From Rhodocyclales bacterium (GTDB lineage: Bacteria > Pseudomonadota > Gammaproteobacteria > Burkholderiales > Rhodocyclaceae): a stretch of DNA of 53,947 bases. Below the pieces are notes generated by a model, which saw nothing but the letters and a program-made list of their open reading frames with translations, was not told where the DNA came from and did not search any database. The stretch covers positions 1-53,947 of the forward strand of contig JAPLQY010000024.1 of NCBI GenBank assembly GCA_026399475.1. Reading direction: 5' to 3'. Every line of letters begins with the position of its first letter. Position 1 is the first letter of the stretch. Shown here piece after piece: positions 31,091-39,328 of the stretch. Made by a program: the position numbers and the translations under genes.

Positions 31091-33882
31091 ACGCGCACGG
31101 TGAAATCGACTTCGGCACGCCAAAAGTCGGCGCTGGCGATACGGTGACGCTGGACATAGACGGCCAGGCGGTCACCGTGCCGGCCGGCACTTCGCTGATG
31201 CGCGCCGCCGCCGAGGCCGGCGTCATGGTGCCCAAGCTGTGCGCTACCGATTCCCTGAAGGCTTTCGGCTCCTGCCGCCTGTGCCTGGTCGAGATCGAGG
31301 GCCGGCGAGGCTACCCGGCATCGTGCACCACTCCCGCCGAAGCCGGCATGAAAGTGCGCACGCAGTCGCCGGCTTTGGCGAAGCTGCGCCGCAACGTGAT
31401 GGAGTTGTATATCTCCGATCACCCGCTGGACTGCCTGACCTGCTCCGCCAATGGCAACTGCGAACTGCAGACCATGGCCGGCGTGGTGGGCTTGCGCGAA
31501 GTGCGCTACGGTGCGGGCGACGCATCCCCTGGGGCGAATCATTTCACCGACCCGATCAAGGATGAATCAAATCCCTACTTCAGCTACGACCCGGGCAAAT
31601 GCATCGTCTGCAACCGCTGCGTGCGCGCCTGCGAGGAGCAGCAAGGCACGTTCGCGCTGGCCATCACCGGGCGTGGCTTCGAGTCGCGCGTGACGGCGGG
31701 ACAGGGCAACACTTTCATGAAATCGGATTGCGTCTCCTGCGGCGCCTGCGTCATCGCCTGCCCGACGGCGACGCTGATGGAAAAGACCGTCATCGAAAAG
31801 GGGCAGGCCGAGCACAGCGTGATCACTACCTGCGCCTATTGCGGCGTCGGCTGCGGCTTCCGCGCCGAGATGCAGGGGACGGAAGTGGTGCGCATGGTGC
31901 CGTGGAAAGACGGCCGCGCCAACGAGGGCCATGCCTGTGTCAAGGGCCGCTTCGCCTGGGGTTACGCCACGCACCCGGACCGCGTCACCAGGCCCATGCT
32001 CCGCAAGAGGATCAGCGATCCGTGGCGCGAGGTGTCGTGGGACGAAGCGTTCGCCTACACGGCCTCCGAGTTTCGTCGCATCCAGAACAAGGCGGGGCGC
32101 AATTCCGTTGGCGCCATCGTCTCCAGCCGCTGCACCAACGAAGAGGATTACCTTGTGCAGAAGCTGGTGCGCGCGGCCTTCGGCAACAACAACGTCGATA
32201 CCTGCGCCCGCGTCTGCCATTCGCCTACTGGCTATGGCCTCAAGCAGACGCTCGGCGAATCGGCGGGCACGCAGACCTTCAAGTCGATCGAGAAGGCCGA
32301 TGTCGTTGTCGTGATTGGCGCCAACCCCAGCGACGGCCACCCGGTGTTCGCTTCGCGCCTAAAGCGTCGCGTGCGCGAAGGTGCGCAACTGATCGTGATC
32401 GACCCGCGCGAGATCGACCTGGTGAATTCGCCCCACATCAAGGCCGCCCATCACCTGAAACTGAAGCCCGGCACCAACGTCGCGGTACTGTCCGCGATCG
32501 GGCATGTGATCGTCACCGAGGGCCTGCTCGACGAAGCCTTCATTGCCGAGCGTTGCGAGGCCAGGGCCTTCGCCGACTGGCGCGAGTTCGCCGCCCGACC
32601 GGCCAATTCGCCCGAAGCTTTGGAGGCCGCCAGCGGCGTATCGGCAGCCGAAGTGCGCGGCGCGGCGCGGCTGTATGCCGGTGCCGGAAACGGATCGATC
32701 TATTACGGCCTCGGCGTCACCGAACACTCGCAGGGCTCGACCGCCGTGATCGCCATCGCCAACCTGGCCATGGCCACCGGCAATGTCGGTCGCGAAGGGG
32801 TCGGCGTCAATCCGCTGCGCGGCCAGAACAACGTGCAAGGCTCCTGCGACATGGGCAGCTTCCCGCACGAACTGCCAGGCTACCGCCATGTCTCCGATAC
32901 GCTTACCCGCGAGCTGTTCGAGCACGACTGGGGCGTGGCAATCCAGCCCGAACCTGGCCTGCGCATTCCCAACATGCTCGATGCCGCAATCGATGGCTCC
33001 TTCCTCGGCCTCTACTGCCAGGGCGAGGACCCGGCGCAGTCGGATCCCAACACGCATCACGTGGTCGCCGCGCTGTCCGCCATGGAATGCGTGGTGGTGC
33101 AGGACCTCTTCCTCAACGAGACGGCGAAGTACGCCCATGTCTTCCTGCCCGGCGCCTCCTTCCTCGAAAAGGACGGCACCTTCACCAACGCCGAGCGGCG
33201 CATCTCGCGCGTGCGCGGTGTGATGCCGCCGTTGGCCGGCATGGCCGACTGGGAAGTGACCGTGGCGCTGGCCAAGGCACTGGGTTACGCGATGCACTAC
33301 GAGCACCCGAGCCAGATCATGGACGAGATCGCGCGACTGACACCGACGTTTGCCGGGGTCGATTACGCCAAGCTGGATCGCCTGGGAAGCCTGCAATGGC
33401 CCTGCAACGCAGAGGCGCCAGAGGGCACGCCGACCATGCATGTCGACAGCTTCGCCGGTAGACAAGGGGGCAAGGGGCGCTTCCTGATCACCCAGTACGT
33501 GCCGACGGACGAAAAAGTCACGCGCCGTTTTCCGCTGCTGCTGACCACCGGCCGCGTGCTCTCGCAGTACAACGTCGGCGCGCAAACACGCCGTACCGCC
33601 AACACCGACTTTTACGGGGCCGATCTGCTGGAGATTCATCCCCACGACGCCGAGGAGCGCGGCATCCGTGACGGTGACCGCGTCGGCATCGAGTCGCGCG
33701 CAGGCAGCACGACGCTACCGGTGACGATCACCGAACGGGTGCAGCCGGGGGTGGTCTACACCACTTTCCACTTCCCCGAGTCCGGCGCCAATGTCATCAC
33801 CACCGACAACTCCGACTGGGCCACCAACTGCCCCGAGTACAAGGTCACTGCGGTGCAGGTATCGCGGCTCGCCGGCGCATGA
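31075..33882 (+). CDS. fdsA: NAD-dependent formate dehydrogenase, alpha catalytic subunit (Mo-bis-MGD)
   Basis: This 935-residue molybdoenzyme subunit oxidizes formate to CO2. An N-terminal [2Fe-2S] domain (C56, C67, C70, C84) is followed by a NuoG-like HPLDCLTCSANGNC cluster and two [4Fe-4S] motifs (CIVCNRCVRAC, CVSCGACVIAC). A further cluster starts CAYCGVGC. The Mo ligand is Cys381 with His382 in ARVCHSP, so it is a cysteine and not a selenocysteine enzyme. The frame starts at 31075 overlapping fdsB by 16 bases; an internal ATG at 31087 would give an exact ATGA overlap. Confidence 0.95.
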   Translation: MDARMNAHGEIDFGTPKVGAGDTVTLDIDGQAVTVPAGTSLMRAAAEAGVMVPKLCATDSLKAFGSCRLCLVEIEGRRGYPASCTTPAEAGMKVRTQSPALAKLRRNVMELYISDHPLDCLTCSANGNCELQTMAGVVGLREVRYGAGDASPGANHFTDPIKDESNPYFSYDPGKCIVCNRCVRACEEQQGTFALAITGRGFESRVTAGQGNTFMKSDCVSCGACVIACPTATLMEKTVIEKGQAEHSVITTCAYCGVGCGFRAEMQGTEVVRMVPWKDGRANEGHACVKGRFAWGYATHPDRVTRPMLRKRISDPWREVSWDEAFAYTASEFRRIQNKAGRNSVGAIVSSRCTNEEDYLVQKLVRAAFGNNNVDTCARVCHSPTGYGLKQTLGESAGTQTFKSIEKADVVVVIGANPSDGHPVFASRLKRRVREGAQLIVIDPREIDLVNSPHIKAAHHLKLKPGTNVAVLSAIGHVIVTEGLLDEAFIAERCEARAFADWREFAARPANSPEALEAASGVSAAEVRGAARLYAGAGNGSIYYGLGVTEHSQGSTAVIAIANLAMATGNVGREGVGVNPLRGQNNVQGSCDMGSFPHELPGYRHVSDTLTRELFEHDWGVAIQPEPGLRIPNMLDAAIDGSFLGLYCQGEDPAQSDPNTHHVVAALSAMECVVVQDLFLNETAKYAHVFLPGASFLEKDGTFTNAERRISRVRGVMPPLAGMADWEVTVALAKALGYAMHYEHPSQIMDEIARLTPTFAGVDYAKLDRLGSLQWPCNAEAPEGTPTMHVDSFAGRQGGKGRFLITQYVPTDEKVTRRFPLLLTTGRVLSQYNVGAQTRRTANTDFYGADLLEIHPHDAEERGIRDGDRVGIESRAGSTTLPVTITERVQPGVVYTTFHFPESGANVITTDNSDWATNCPEYKVTAVQVSRLAGA

Positions 33883-34670
33883 AACCGATGGTCAGTCGGC
33901 AGGTATGGCGCGATGGCACAAGCCGGTCCGACGACCTGGCCGAGGAGACGCCGGTGGCCTTCGAGTACAACGGCATCAGCCACGCGGTAATGCTGGCGAC
34001 CCCCGCCGACCTTGAGGATTTCGCCGTCGGCTTCAGTCTGTCGGAAGGCATCGTCGCGCGCCGGCAGGATATCTTCGATATCGGCATCGTCGAGGCGGAC
34101 GCCGGCATCACCTTGCAACTCGAAATCGCCAGCGAGGACTTCGTCCGCCTCAAGGAACACCGCCGCAGTCTGGCTGGGCGCACCGGTTGTGGGCTGTGCG
34201 GAGCCGAGAGCCTGGGTCAGGTAATGCGCGACCTTGCGCCGCTGCCACCGACGGCGCCGTTTCCATTGGATGCGCTCTACGCTGGCATGCGCCGGTTGCC
34301 TGCACTGCAAGTTCTGCAACAGGCGACCGGTGCCACCCATGCTGCCTGTCGCGTCCACCGCGACGGCACGATCAGCTATGTCCGCGAGGACATTGGCCGC
34401 CACAACGCACTGGACAAGACCCTCGGCGCGCTGGCACGGGGTGGCGTCGTGGTAGCTGACAGCGCCTTGGTCATCACCAGTCGTGCCAGCTTCGAGATGG
34501 TGCAGAAGGCTGCTGCGCTGGGTGTTGCCACTCTCGCCGCCGTTTCCGCGCCCACTGCCCGTGCGGTGCGTTTGGCGGAAAGCCTGAACATCACCCTGAT
34601 CGGATTCTTGCGCCAGGAGGCCTGCGTGATTTATACCGGAAGCAAGACCATGTTGGAACACAGCGCATGA
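33879..34670 (+). CDS. fdhD: Formate dehydrogenase accessory sulfurtransferase FdhD
   Basis: This 263-residue protein transfers sulfur from a cysteine desulfurase to the molybdenum cofactor, which is required for formate dehydrogenase activity. The catalytic pair is in RTGCGLCGAES (C104 and C107). FAVGFSLSEGIV and EDIGRHNALDKTLG are other family blocks. It lies inside the fds operon, overlapping fdsA and fdsD by 4 bases at each end. Confidence 0.94.
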   Translation: MKPMVSRQVWRDGTSRSDDLAEETPVAFEYNGISHAVMLATPADLEDFAVGFSLSEGIVARRQDIFDIGIVEADAGITLQLEIASEDFVRLKEHRRSLAGRTGCGLCGAESLGQVMRDLAPLPPTAPFPLDALYAGMRRLPALQVLQQATGATHAACRVHRDGTISYVREDIGRHNALDKTLGALARGGVVVADSALVITSRASFEMVQKAAALGVATLAAVSAPTARAVRLAESLNITLIGFLRQEACVIYTGSKTMLEHSA

Positions 34671-34894
34671 ACCCCGACACCCTGATCAGGATGGCCAACC
34701 AGATCGGTGCCTTTTTCGAGGCTATGCCGGACCGCGAACAGGCGGTCAAGGACATCGCCAGCCACCTGCGGCGCACTTGGGATCCGCGCATGCGAACGGA
34801 ACTTCTGGCCATGCTGGGCGGAGCGAAAGAAGCGAAACTCAAGCCACTGGTGCGCGATGCGATGATCGCGTTGCGTCACGCGGAGGCAGCCTGA
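34667..34894 (+). CDS. fdsD: NAD-dependent formate dehydrogenase, delta subunit
   Basis: This 75-residue helical protein (LIRMANQIGAFFEAMPDREQAVKDIASHLRRTWDPRMR) is the small subunit of the FdsABG-type enzyme. It lies last in the operon and overlaps fdhD by ATGA. Its 3' end overlaps the convergent DUF938 gene by 19 bases. Confidence 0.92.
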   Translation: MNPDTLIRMANQIGAFFEAMPDREQAVKDIASHLRRTWDPRMRTELLAMLGGAKEAKLKPLVRDAMIALRHAEAA

Positions 34895-35496
34895 CGAGAT
34901 GTTCCTCGTTTCCAGACCAGACAGCGATTGTTCGACGGCATGGCTCGGTCTTCGATCAGCTTCAGGCCGGCCTTTGCGGCCAGTGCATCCACAGCTTCAA
35001 AATCGCGTATGCCTTGATGCGAGCAACTTTGCTTCAGCCAGGCGTCAAAGGCGGCGTTGCTCTCGCTGGTGAAGCGGCCGCCGTAATTGAACGGACCATA
35101 GACGGCGAGTCTGGCGTCGTCGGTCATGATCTCGGGCAGGCGCGCGAATACACACCCGACTTCGGCCCAACTCATGATGTGCAAGGTGTTGGCACTGAAG
35201 ACCGCATCAAAGCGCTGTATCGGCCATGCCCCGCTGACGTGGAGTTCGAGCGGGGCCGGGGTATTCGGCAAGTCCACCTCGTCCAGCCAGGCCTGGATAC
35301 CGGCCAGGTTCTCTCGCTGTTCCGAGGTCTGCCAGTTCAGATGGCGCAGTGCCGCAGCAAAGAAAATCGCGTGCTGACCGGTGCCGCTGCCGATTTCCAG
35401 CACATTGCGGCGATCCGCGAAATGATCGCGCAGCACCGCAAGAATCGGTTCGCGGTTGCGCGCACAGGAGGGCGCATCCGGCTTCTCCCGCATCAA
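34876..35496 (-). CDS. DUF938 family SAM-dependent methyltransferase
   Basis: This 206-residue cytoplasmic protein has a class I SAM-binding motif (NVLEIGSGTGQHAIFFAAAL, about residues 31-50). Typical DUF938 features are LNWQTSEQRENLAGIQAWL, FDAVFSANTLHIMSWAEVG and YGPFNYGGRFTSESNAAFDAWLK. The substrate is unknown. It converges on fdsD and is divergent from the histidine kinase operon. A degraded piece of a close relative lies at 43352-43470. Confidence 0.88.
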   Translation of the reverse strand: MMREKPDAPSCARNREPILAVLRDHFADRRNVLEIGSGTGQHAIFFAAALRHLNWQTSEQRENLAGIQAWLDEVDLPNTPAPLELHVSGAWPIQRFDAVFSANTLHIMSWAEVGCVFARLPEIMTDDARLAVYGPFNYGGRFTSESNAAFDAWLKQSCSHQGIRDFEAVDALAAKAGLKLIEDRAMPSNNRCLVWKRGTSRQAASA

Positions 35497-35622
35497 TTCG
35501 TCTCACCGATCAGACAAGTGTATGCCAAGTCCATTTCAGCCTGAATATCACCGCGGCAATCGACCACGCCCGCCGCCTCCATTTGCTATCCTGCACGCAA
35601 CATACCAGAATCGCCAACGCGG

Positions 35623-35692
35623 CCAATTGGGGTAACTACCTAGAGGCACGCAGGCATTTCCGGATTGACCATGGGGCATCCACTGTTAGAGT
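35623..35692 (+). promoter_or_regulatory. Motif copy A and promoter of the two-component operon
   Basis: Motif copy A (35623-35655) contains CAATTGGGGTAACTACCTA. Exactly 22 bases after TACCTA comes -35 TTGACC (35665-35670), then 16 bases to -10 TAGAGT (35687-35692), about 34 bases ahead of the kinase start. The motif centre falls near -60, a position typical for a class I activator. Copies B and C lie upstream of ctaB and mtoX. Confidence 0.65.
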
Positions 35693-35726
35693 GTCGGTGC
35701 TAAACGAACGGAGTGGCGAAGATCCA

Positions 35727-37022
35727 ATGGGCGCAGGGAATGACGTTATCTGGCTGGCTCTGGTTGTTCTCGGCGGGCTTCTGGCAATCGCCCTGATCGG
35801 ACTCGGGTTGGCCGTGCTCCGCTTGCGTGAAGCACAGCAGAAGATCCTGGAAAAGGAGTCAGGACACGAGAGCGTCATGGATCGCCTGCTGGAAAATGAG
35901 TTCCGCTTGCGCACCATCATCGAATCGGAACCCGAATGCGTGAAATTGCAGGCAGAGGACGGTACCGTACTGGAGATCAACCCGGCCGGCCTGAGGCTGG
36001 TCGATGCCAATCAGCCAGCAGACATCATTGGACGCAAGATCTACTCCGTCGTCGCGCCTGAGTACATCGAGATCTATCGCGAAAACATGAGGCGAGTGTT
36101 CTCCGGCGAGGCGGTCGTCTACGAGTTTCGCGCGATCACGCTCACCAACCGGATCAGATGGATGGAGACCCACGCTGCCCCATTGCGCGATGCGCGCGGC
36201 CATATCTACGCCTTGCTCGGCATTACCCGCGACATCACCGAGCACAAGCAGGCCGAAGAGCAGGCGCGCCGGCACCAGACTGAGCTGGCGCGCGTGGCAC
36301 GCCTGTCCACCATGGGCGAGATGGCCACCGGAATAGCCCATGAACTGAACCAACCACTGTCCGCCATCGCCAACTTTTCCCGCGGCTGCATTCGCCGCCT
36401 GCGCTCAGGCGGAGTGACCGTTGAGGAACTGATCGAGCCTCTCGGCGAAGTTTGCGAGCAGGCCGAACGCGCCGGCGAGATCCTTCGCCACGTGCGCGAC
36501 TTCGTGCGCAAGAGCGAGCTGAAAACCAAGCCAATGGACATCAATCAAATTGTCCGCGCCGTTGTGAAGTTCACCGAGCATGAAGCACGGCACCATCGCA
36601 CGCTGGTGCGTCTCCAGCTCGACCCGAAACTACCGAAAGTAGAGGCCGACTCGATCATGATCGAACAGGTGATCTGCAATCTCGTGCGCAATGCCGTGGA
36701 AGCGATGGCCGAGGGAAACTCGCCTCACCGCGAAATCACCATTCGTACGCGCTTGGCCGGCAACGAAGCAGTCGAGATCGAAATTGTCGACACTGGCCCC
36801 GGTGTCGACGAAGCAATCATGGACCAGGTATTTGATCAGTTCTTCACCACCAAGCGGGACGGAGTCGGCATGGGGCTATCGATCAGCCGGTCGATCGTTG
36901 AATCCCATGGTGGACATGTGCGGGCCGAGTCGGGCGGCACCGGCGCAAGCTTCCGCTTCACTTTGCCGACCAGCGAGCGGCAGGCACACAGGCATGAACG
37001 AGCCGACAGTCTTCATAGTTGA
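35727..37022 (+). CDS. PAS sensor histidine kinase, FixL/StyS-type
   Basis: This 431-residue kinase has one N-terminal membrane segment (VIWLALVVLGGLLAIALIGLGL, residues 7-28), a PAS/PAC domain (about 55-180) and a HisKA domain with the phospho-acceptor His205 in GIAHELNQPLSA. HATPase motifs are LVRNAVEAM, DTGPGVDE and GMGLSISRSIVESHGG. No heme-binding FixL histidine was recognised in the PAS domain, so the signal is unknown. The start at 35727 is the first in-frame ATG that fits; the longer frame upstream is noncoding. It overlaps the response regulator by 29 bases. Confidence 0.9.
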   Translation: MGAGNDVIWLALVVLGGLLAIALIGLGLAVLRLREAQQKILEKESGHESVMDRLLENEFRLRTIIESEPECVKLQAEDGTVLEINPAGLRLVDANQPADIIGRKIYSVVAPEYIEIYRENMRRVFSGEAVVYEFRAITLTNRIRWMETHAAPLRDARGHIYALLGITRDITEHKQAEEQARRHQTELARVARLSTMGEMATGIAHELNQPLSAIANFSRGCIRRLRSGGVTVEELIEPLGEVCEQAERAGEILRHVRDFVRKSELKTKPMDINQIVRAVVKFTEHEARHHRTLVRLQLDPKLPKVEADSIMIEQVICNLVRNAVEAMAEGNSPHREITIRTRLAGNEAVEIEIVDTGPGVDEAIMDQVFDQFFTTKRDGVGMGLSISRSIVESHGGHVRAESGGTGASFRFTLPTSERQAHRHERADSLHS

Positions 37023-37599
37023 CGACGATCAGGCCGTTGCGCGCAGTTTGCGCTGGCTGATCGAGTCCGTTCAACTCAAGGTGGAGACATTTGCCTCCGC
37101 CCAGGCGTTTCTTGACGGCTACGCCGCGGCGAAACCCGGGTGCCTGGTGCTCGACGTACGCATGCCGGGGATGAGCGGCATCGAGCTCCAGGAACGGCTG
37201 ACCGTGCAGCGAATTAGCGTTCCGATCATTTTCATCACAGGCCATGGCGACGTGCAGATGGCGGTACGTGCAGTGCAGGCCGGCGCTTTCGACTTCATTG
37301 AGAAGCCCTTCAACGATCAGGACCTGCTTGACCGCATACAGCGCGCCATATCATTCGATTCCGAGCAGCGCGCACGCGACTCGCAACGCGCCCGGTTGAG
37401 CGCGCTGTTCGCCGGTTTGACGACGCGCGAGCGCGAGGTCATGGACCTGGTGGTGGAGGGAATGTCCAACAAGGCGGTAGCCAACACCCTGGGCCTCAGC
37501 GCAAAAACCGTGGAAGTCCATCGTGCCAAGGTGATGGAAAAAATGAATGCGCGCTCGGTGTCCGACCTGGTCAAGATGTCGATGCTGAACAAATCATGA
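36994..37599 (+). CDS. FixJ-family response regulator with LuxR-type DNA-binding domain
   Basis: This 201-residue regulator has a receiver domain with acidic residues D10, D11 and D12 and phospho-acceptor Asp54 (LVLDVRMPGMSG), with Lys in IEKPF. The C-terminal LuxR helix-turn-helix is LTTREREVMDLVVEGMSNKAVANTLGLSAKTVEVHRAKVMEKM. It is the partner of the kinase by overlap. Its candidate binding sites are the motif copies A, B and C. It converges with ctaB. Confidence 0.93.
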   Translation: MNEPTVFIVDDDQAVARSLRWLIESVQLKVETFASAQAFLDGYAAAKPGCLVLDVRMPGMSGIELQERLTVQRISVPIIFITGHGDVQMAVRAVQAGAFDFIEKPFNDQDLLDRIQRAISFDSEQRARDSQRARLSALFAGLTTREREVMDLVVEGMSNKAVANTLGLSAKTVEVHRAKVMEKMNARSVSDLVKMSMLNKS

Positions 37600-37615
37600 G
37601 TGCAGGCGGCGGAAC

Positions 37616-38512
37616 TCAGTACGGCAAATAGTGATCGACCAGCAATGCGGCAAACAGCAGTGACAGGTACATGATCGAGAAGCGGAAGGCCTTCTGCGCG
37701 ATTCGATCGCTGTAGCGGCGCCAGACCCGCCATGCATGGCGGATGAACATCGCATTGAGCACCGCGGCCGCGGCGAGATAGAACCAGCCGCTCATGCCGA
37801 TGGCAAAGGGCATCAGCGTCACCAGCGCAAGGCCGATGGTATAGGCGAAAACGCTGCGCTGGGTGTATTCCCGGCCATGCACGACGGGCAGCATCGGCAG
37901 ATTGGCTTCGGCGTACTCGTGGGCCCGGTAAAGCGCCAGGGACCAGAAATGCGGCGGCGTCCAGACGAAGATTATTAGGAACAGCAGCCAGGCCTGTTCC
38001 GGCGTCTGCCCCGTCACTGCCGCCCAGCCCAGCACTGGCGGCATCGCGCCTGAAGCGCCGCCGATCACGATGTTCTGTGGTGTCAGCGGTTTCAGGATCA
38101 CCGTGTAGATGACCGCATAGCCGATGAATGTCGCCAGCGTCAGCCACATGGTCAGGGGATTCACGAAGGCATGGAGCAGCGCCAGACCAAGGCTGCCGAT
38201 CACGGCTGAGACGAAGAAAGTCTCCGTTACGTCCACCTCCCCGCGCGGCAGCGGGCGTCCCCTGGTGCGCGCCATGATGGCGTCGATCTTGCGCTCGATC
38301 AGGCAATTCACCGCCGCAGCGGCGCCCGCCACCAGCGCGATGCCCAGCGTGCCGGCCAAAATTGTCGGCAAGGGGACCACGCCCGGTGTGGCCAGCAGCA
38401 TGCCAATCACGGCGCAAAACACGATGAGAGATACAACACGCGGCTTTGTCAGGCGGATGTAGCGCTGCAGCCTTTCGCCCGTATTCGGCCTGATCAGGAT
38501 AGTCTCAGCCAT
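37616..38512 (-). CDS. ctaB: Protoheme IX farnesyltransferase (heme O synthase)
   Basis: This 298-residue membrane prenyltransferase converts heme B to heme O for heme-copper enzymes. The prenyl-diphosphate binding region is [23 protein letters not shown], with the second conserved loop [37 protein letters not shown]. Start [25 protein letters not shown] is chosen; an upstream ATG adds 32 atypical residues. It is divergent from the heme-copper enzyme genes and converges on the response regulator. No ctaA (heme A synthase) is in view. Confidence 0.94.
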   Translation of the reverse strand: MAETILIRPNTGERLQRYIRLTKPRVVSLIVFCAVIGMLLATPGVVPLPTILAGTLGIALVAGAAAAVNCLIERKIDAIMARTRGRPLPRGEVDVTETFFVSAVIGSLGLALLHAFVNPLTMWLTLATFIGYAVIYTVILKPLTPQNIVIGGASGAMPPVLGWAAVTGQTPEQAWLLFLIIFVWTPPHFWSLALYRAHEYAEANLPMLPVVHGREYTQRSVFAYTIGLALVTLMPFAIGMSGWFYLAAAAVLNAMFIRHAWRVWRRYSDRIAQKAFRFSIMYLSLLFAALLVDHYLPY

Positions 38513-38738
38513 GGCAATACCCCTCGCTCTTGGAATCGATGGCGTCAGTCTGAAGCGGCGCGAGAGCGCGAGCAATCGGGAATAACCATGCCCGATGTAG
38601 GTAGACATCCTAATTGCCGCCCTATGTCCAAGGGTCTATCGTCTCGGCAACGCGATGGAGAGGTCATCCGCCGCGACGCCGAGCGCAGCGATCCGGGCAG
38701 CACGGCGCCCAAACAACGGATCTGGAGGAGGCACACAC
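38513..38738. promoter_or_regulatory. Divergent ctaB/norS regulatory region with motif copy B
   Basis: On the minus strand, motif copy B contains CAATTAGGATGTCTACCTA (38598-38616). Exactly 22 bases after TACCTA lies TTGCTC, the same spacing as TTGACC in copy A, and the ctaB start follows 85 bases after the motif (84 in copy A). A -10 is weak (TCAGAC). The plus-strand gene norS begins 120 bp to the right and has GGAGGAGG before its ATG. Confidence 0.6.
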
Positions 38739-39311
38739 ATGCTGGACTTTCTGTTTTCGGGCTGGGGCGCGTTCTGGGCGACGATGGCCATGCTGTTGCC
38801 GTTCGCCGGAATGTTCTGGTATGTGATTCACCGCAAATCGGTGGTGGATTGCGGTCCTGGCAACACGCTGCCTGCGGCCATGTCTCGCATCGAGAGCTAC
38901 TGGCTCACGGCGGTTTTCGTCATCTTCGTCACCATAAACCTCGCCAGCCTCAAGTTCATGCCGATCATGGCCACTGCGCGCGCGGCGACCAGCGGCGAGC
39001 CGGTGCAAACGGTCGAGCTCACGGCAAGCTCCTGGAAGTACGAGATGTCCACCCGCGAGGTCGAAGCCGGCAAGCCGGTGCGCTTTTCCGGCCGAGCTAA
39101 GGATACCCAGCACGGTTTTGCCGTGTATCACCCCGACGGCCGCATGCTATTCACCATGCTCATGATGCCCGGTGTGTCAAAAGCCACCAGCGTCGTTCGC
39201 ACATTTACGGAGCCCGGCACCTACAAGATCCGCTGCCTCGAATACTGCGGTATCGCCCACCATGGCATGCAGGACGAACTGATCGTCGTAAAGAGCAAAA
39301 CCGCTACCTGA
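38739..39311 (+). CDS. norS: CuA subunit II of a heme-copper NO reductase-like enzyme
   Basis: This 190-residue protein has two N-terminal membrane segments (about 8-30 and 55-75) and a periplasmic cupredoxin domain. The CuA ligands are visible: H125 in DTQHGF and C166, C170, H174, M177 in CLEYCGIAHHGM, with E168 between the cysteines. It would take electrons from a soluble cytochrome c. RBS GGAGGAGG precedes the ATG at 38739. It is 17 bases upstream of subunit I. It could also be called a cytochrome c oxidase subunit II; the norS name rests on the partner's active site and the resemblance to the norSY (sNOR) pair described in nitrifiers. Confidence 0.75.
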   Translation: MLDFLFSGWGAFWATMAMLLPFAGMFWYVIHRKSVVDCGPGNTLPAAMSRIESYWLTAVFVIFVTINLASLKFMPIMATARAATSGEPVQTVELTASSWKYEMSTREVEAGKPVRFSGRAKDTQHGFAVYHPDGRMLFTMLMMPGVSKATSVVRTFTEPGTYKIRCLEYCGIAHHGMQDELIVVKSKTAT

Positions 39312-39328
39312 ACCGAGGAGAATCCAGA

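Noticed and set aside
31599..33461. A 620-codon plus-strand frame inside fdsA
   Set aside because: It is an out-of-frame reading of the formate dehydrogenase alpha gene, Arg-rich and without motifs.
32359..33645. A 428-codon minus-strand frame opposite fdsA
   Set aside because: It is antisense to fdsA with no recognisable domain; a composition artefact.
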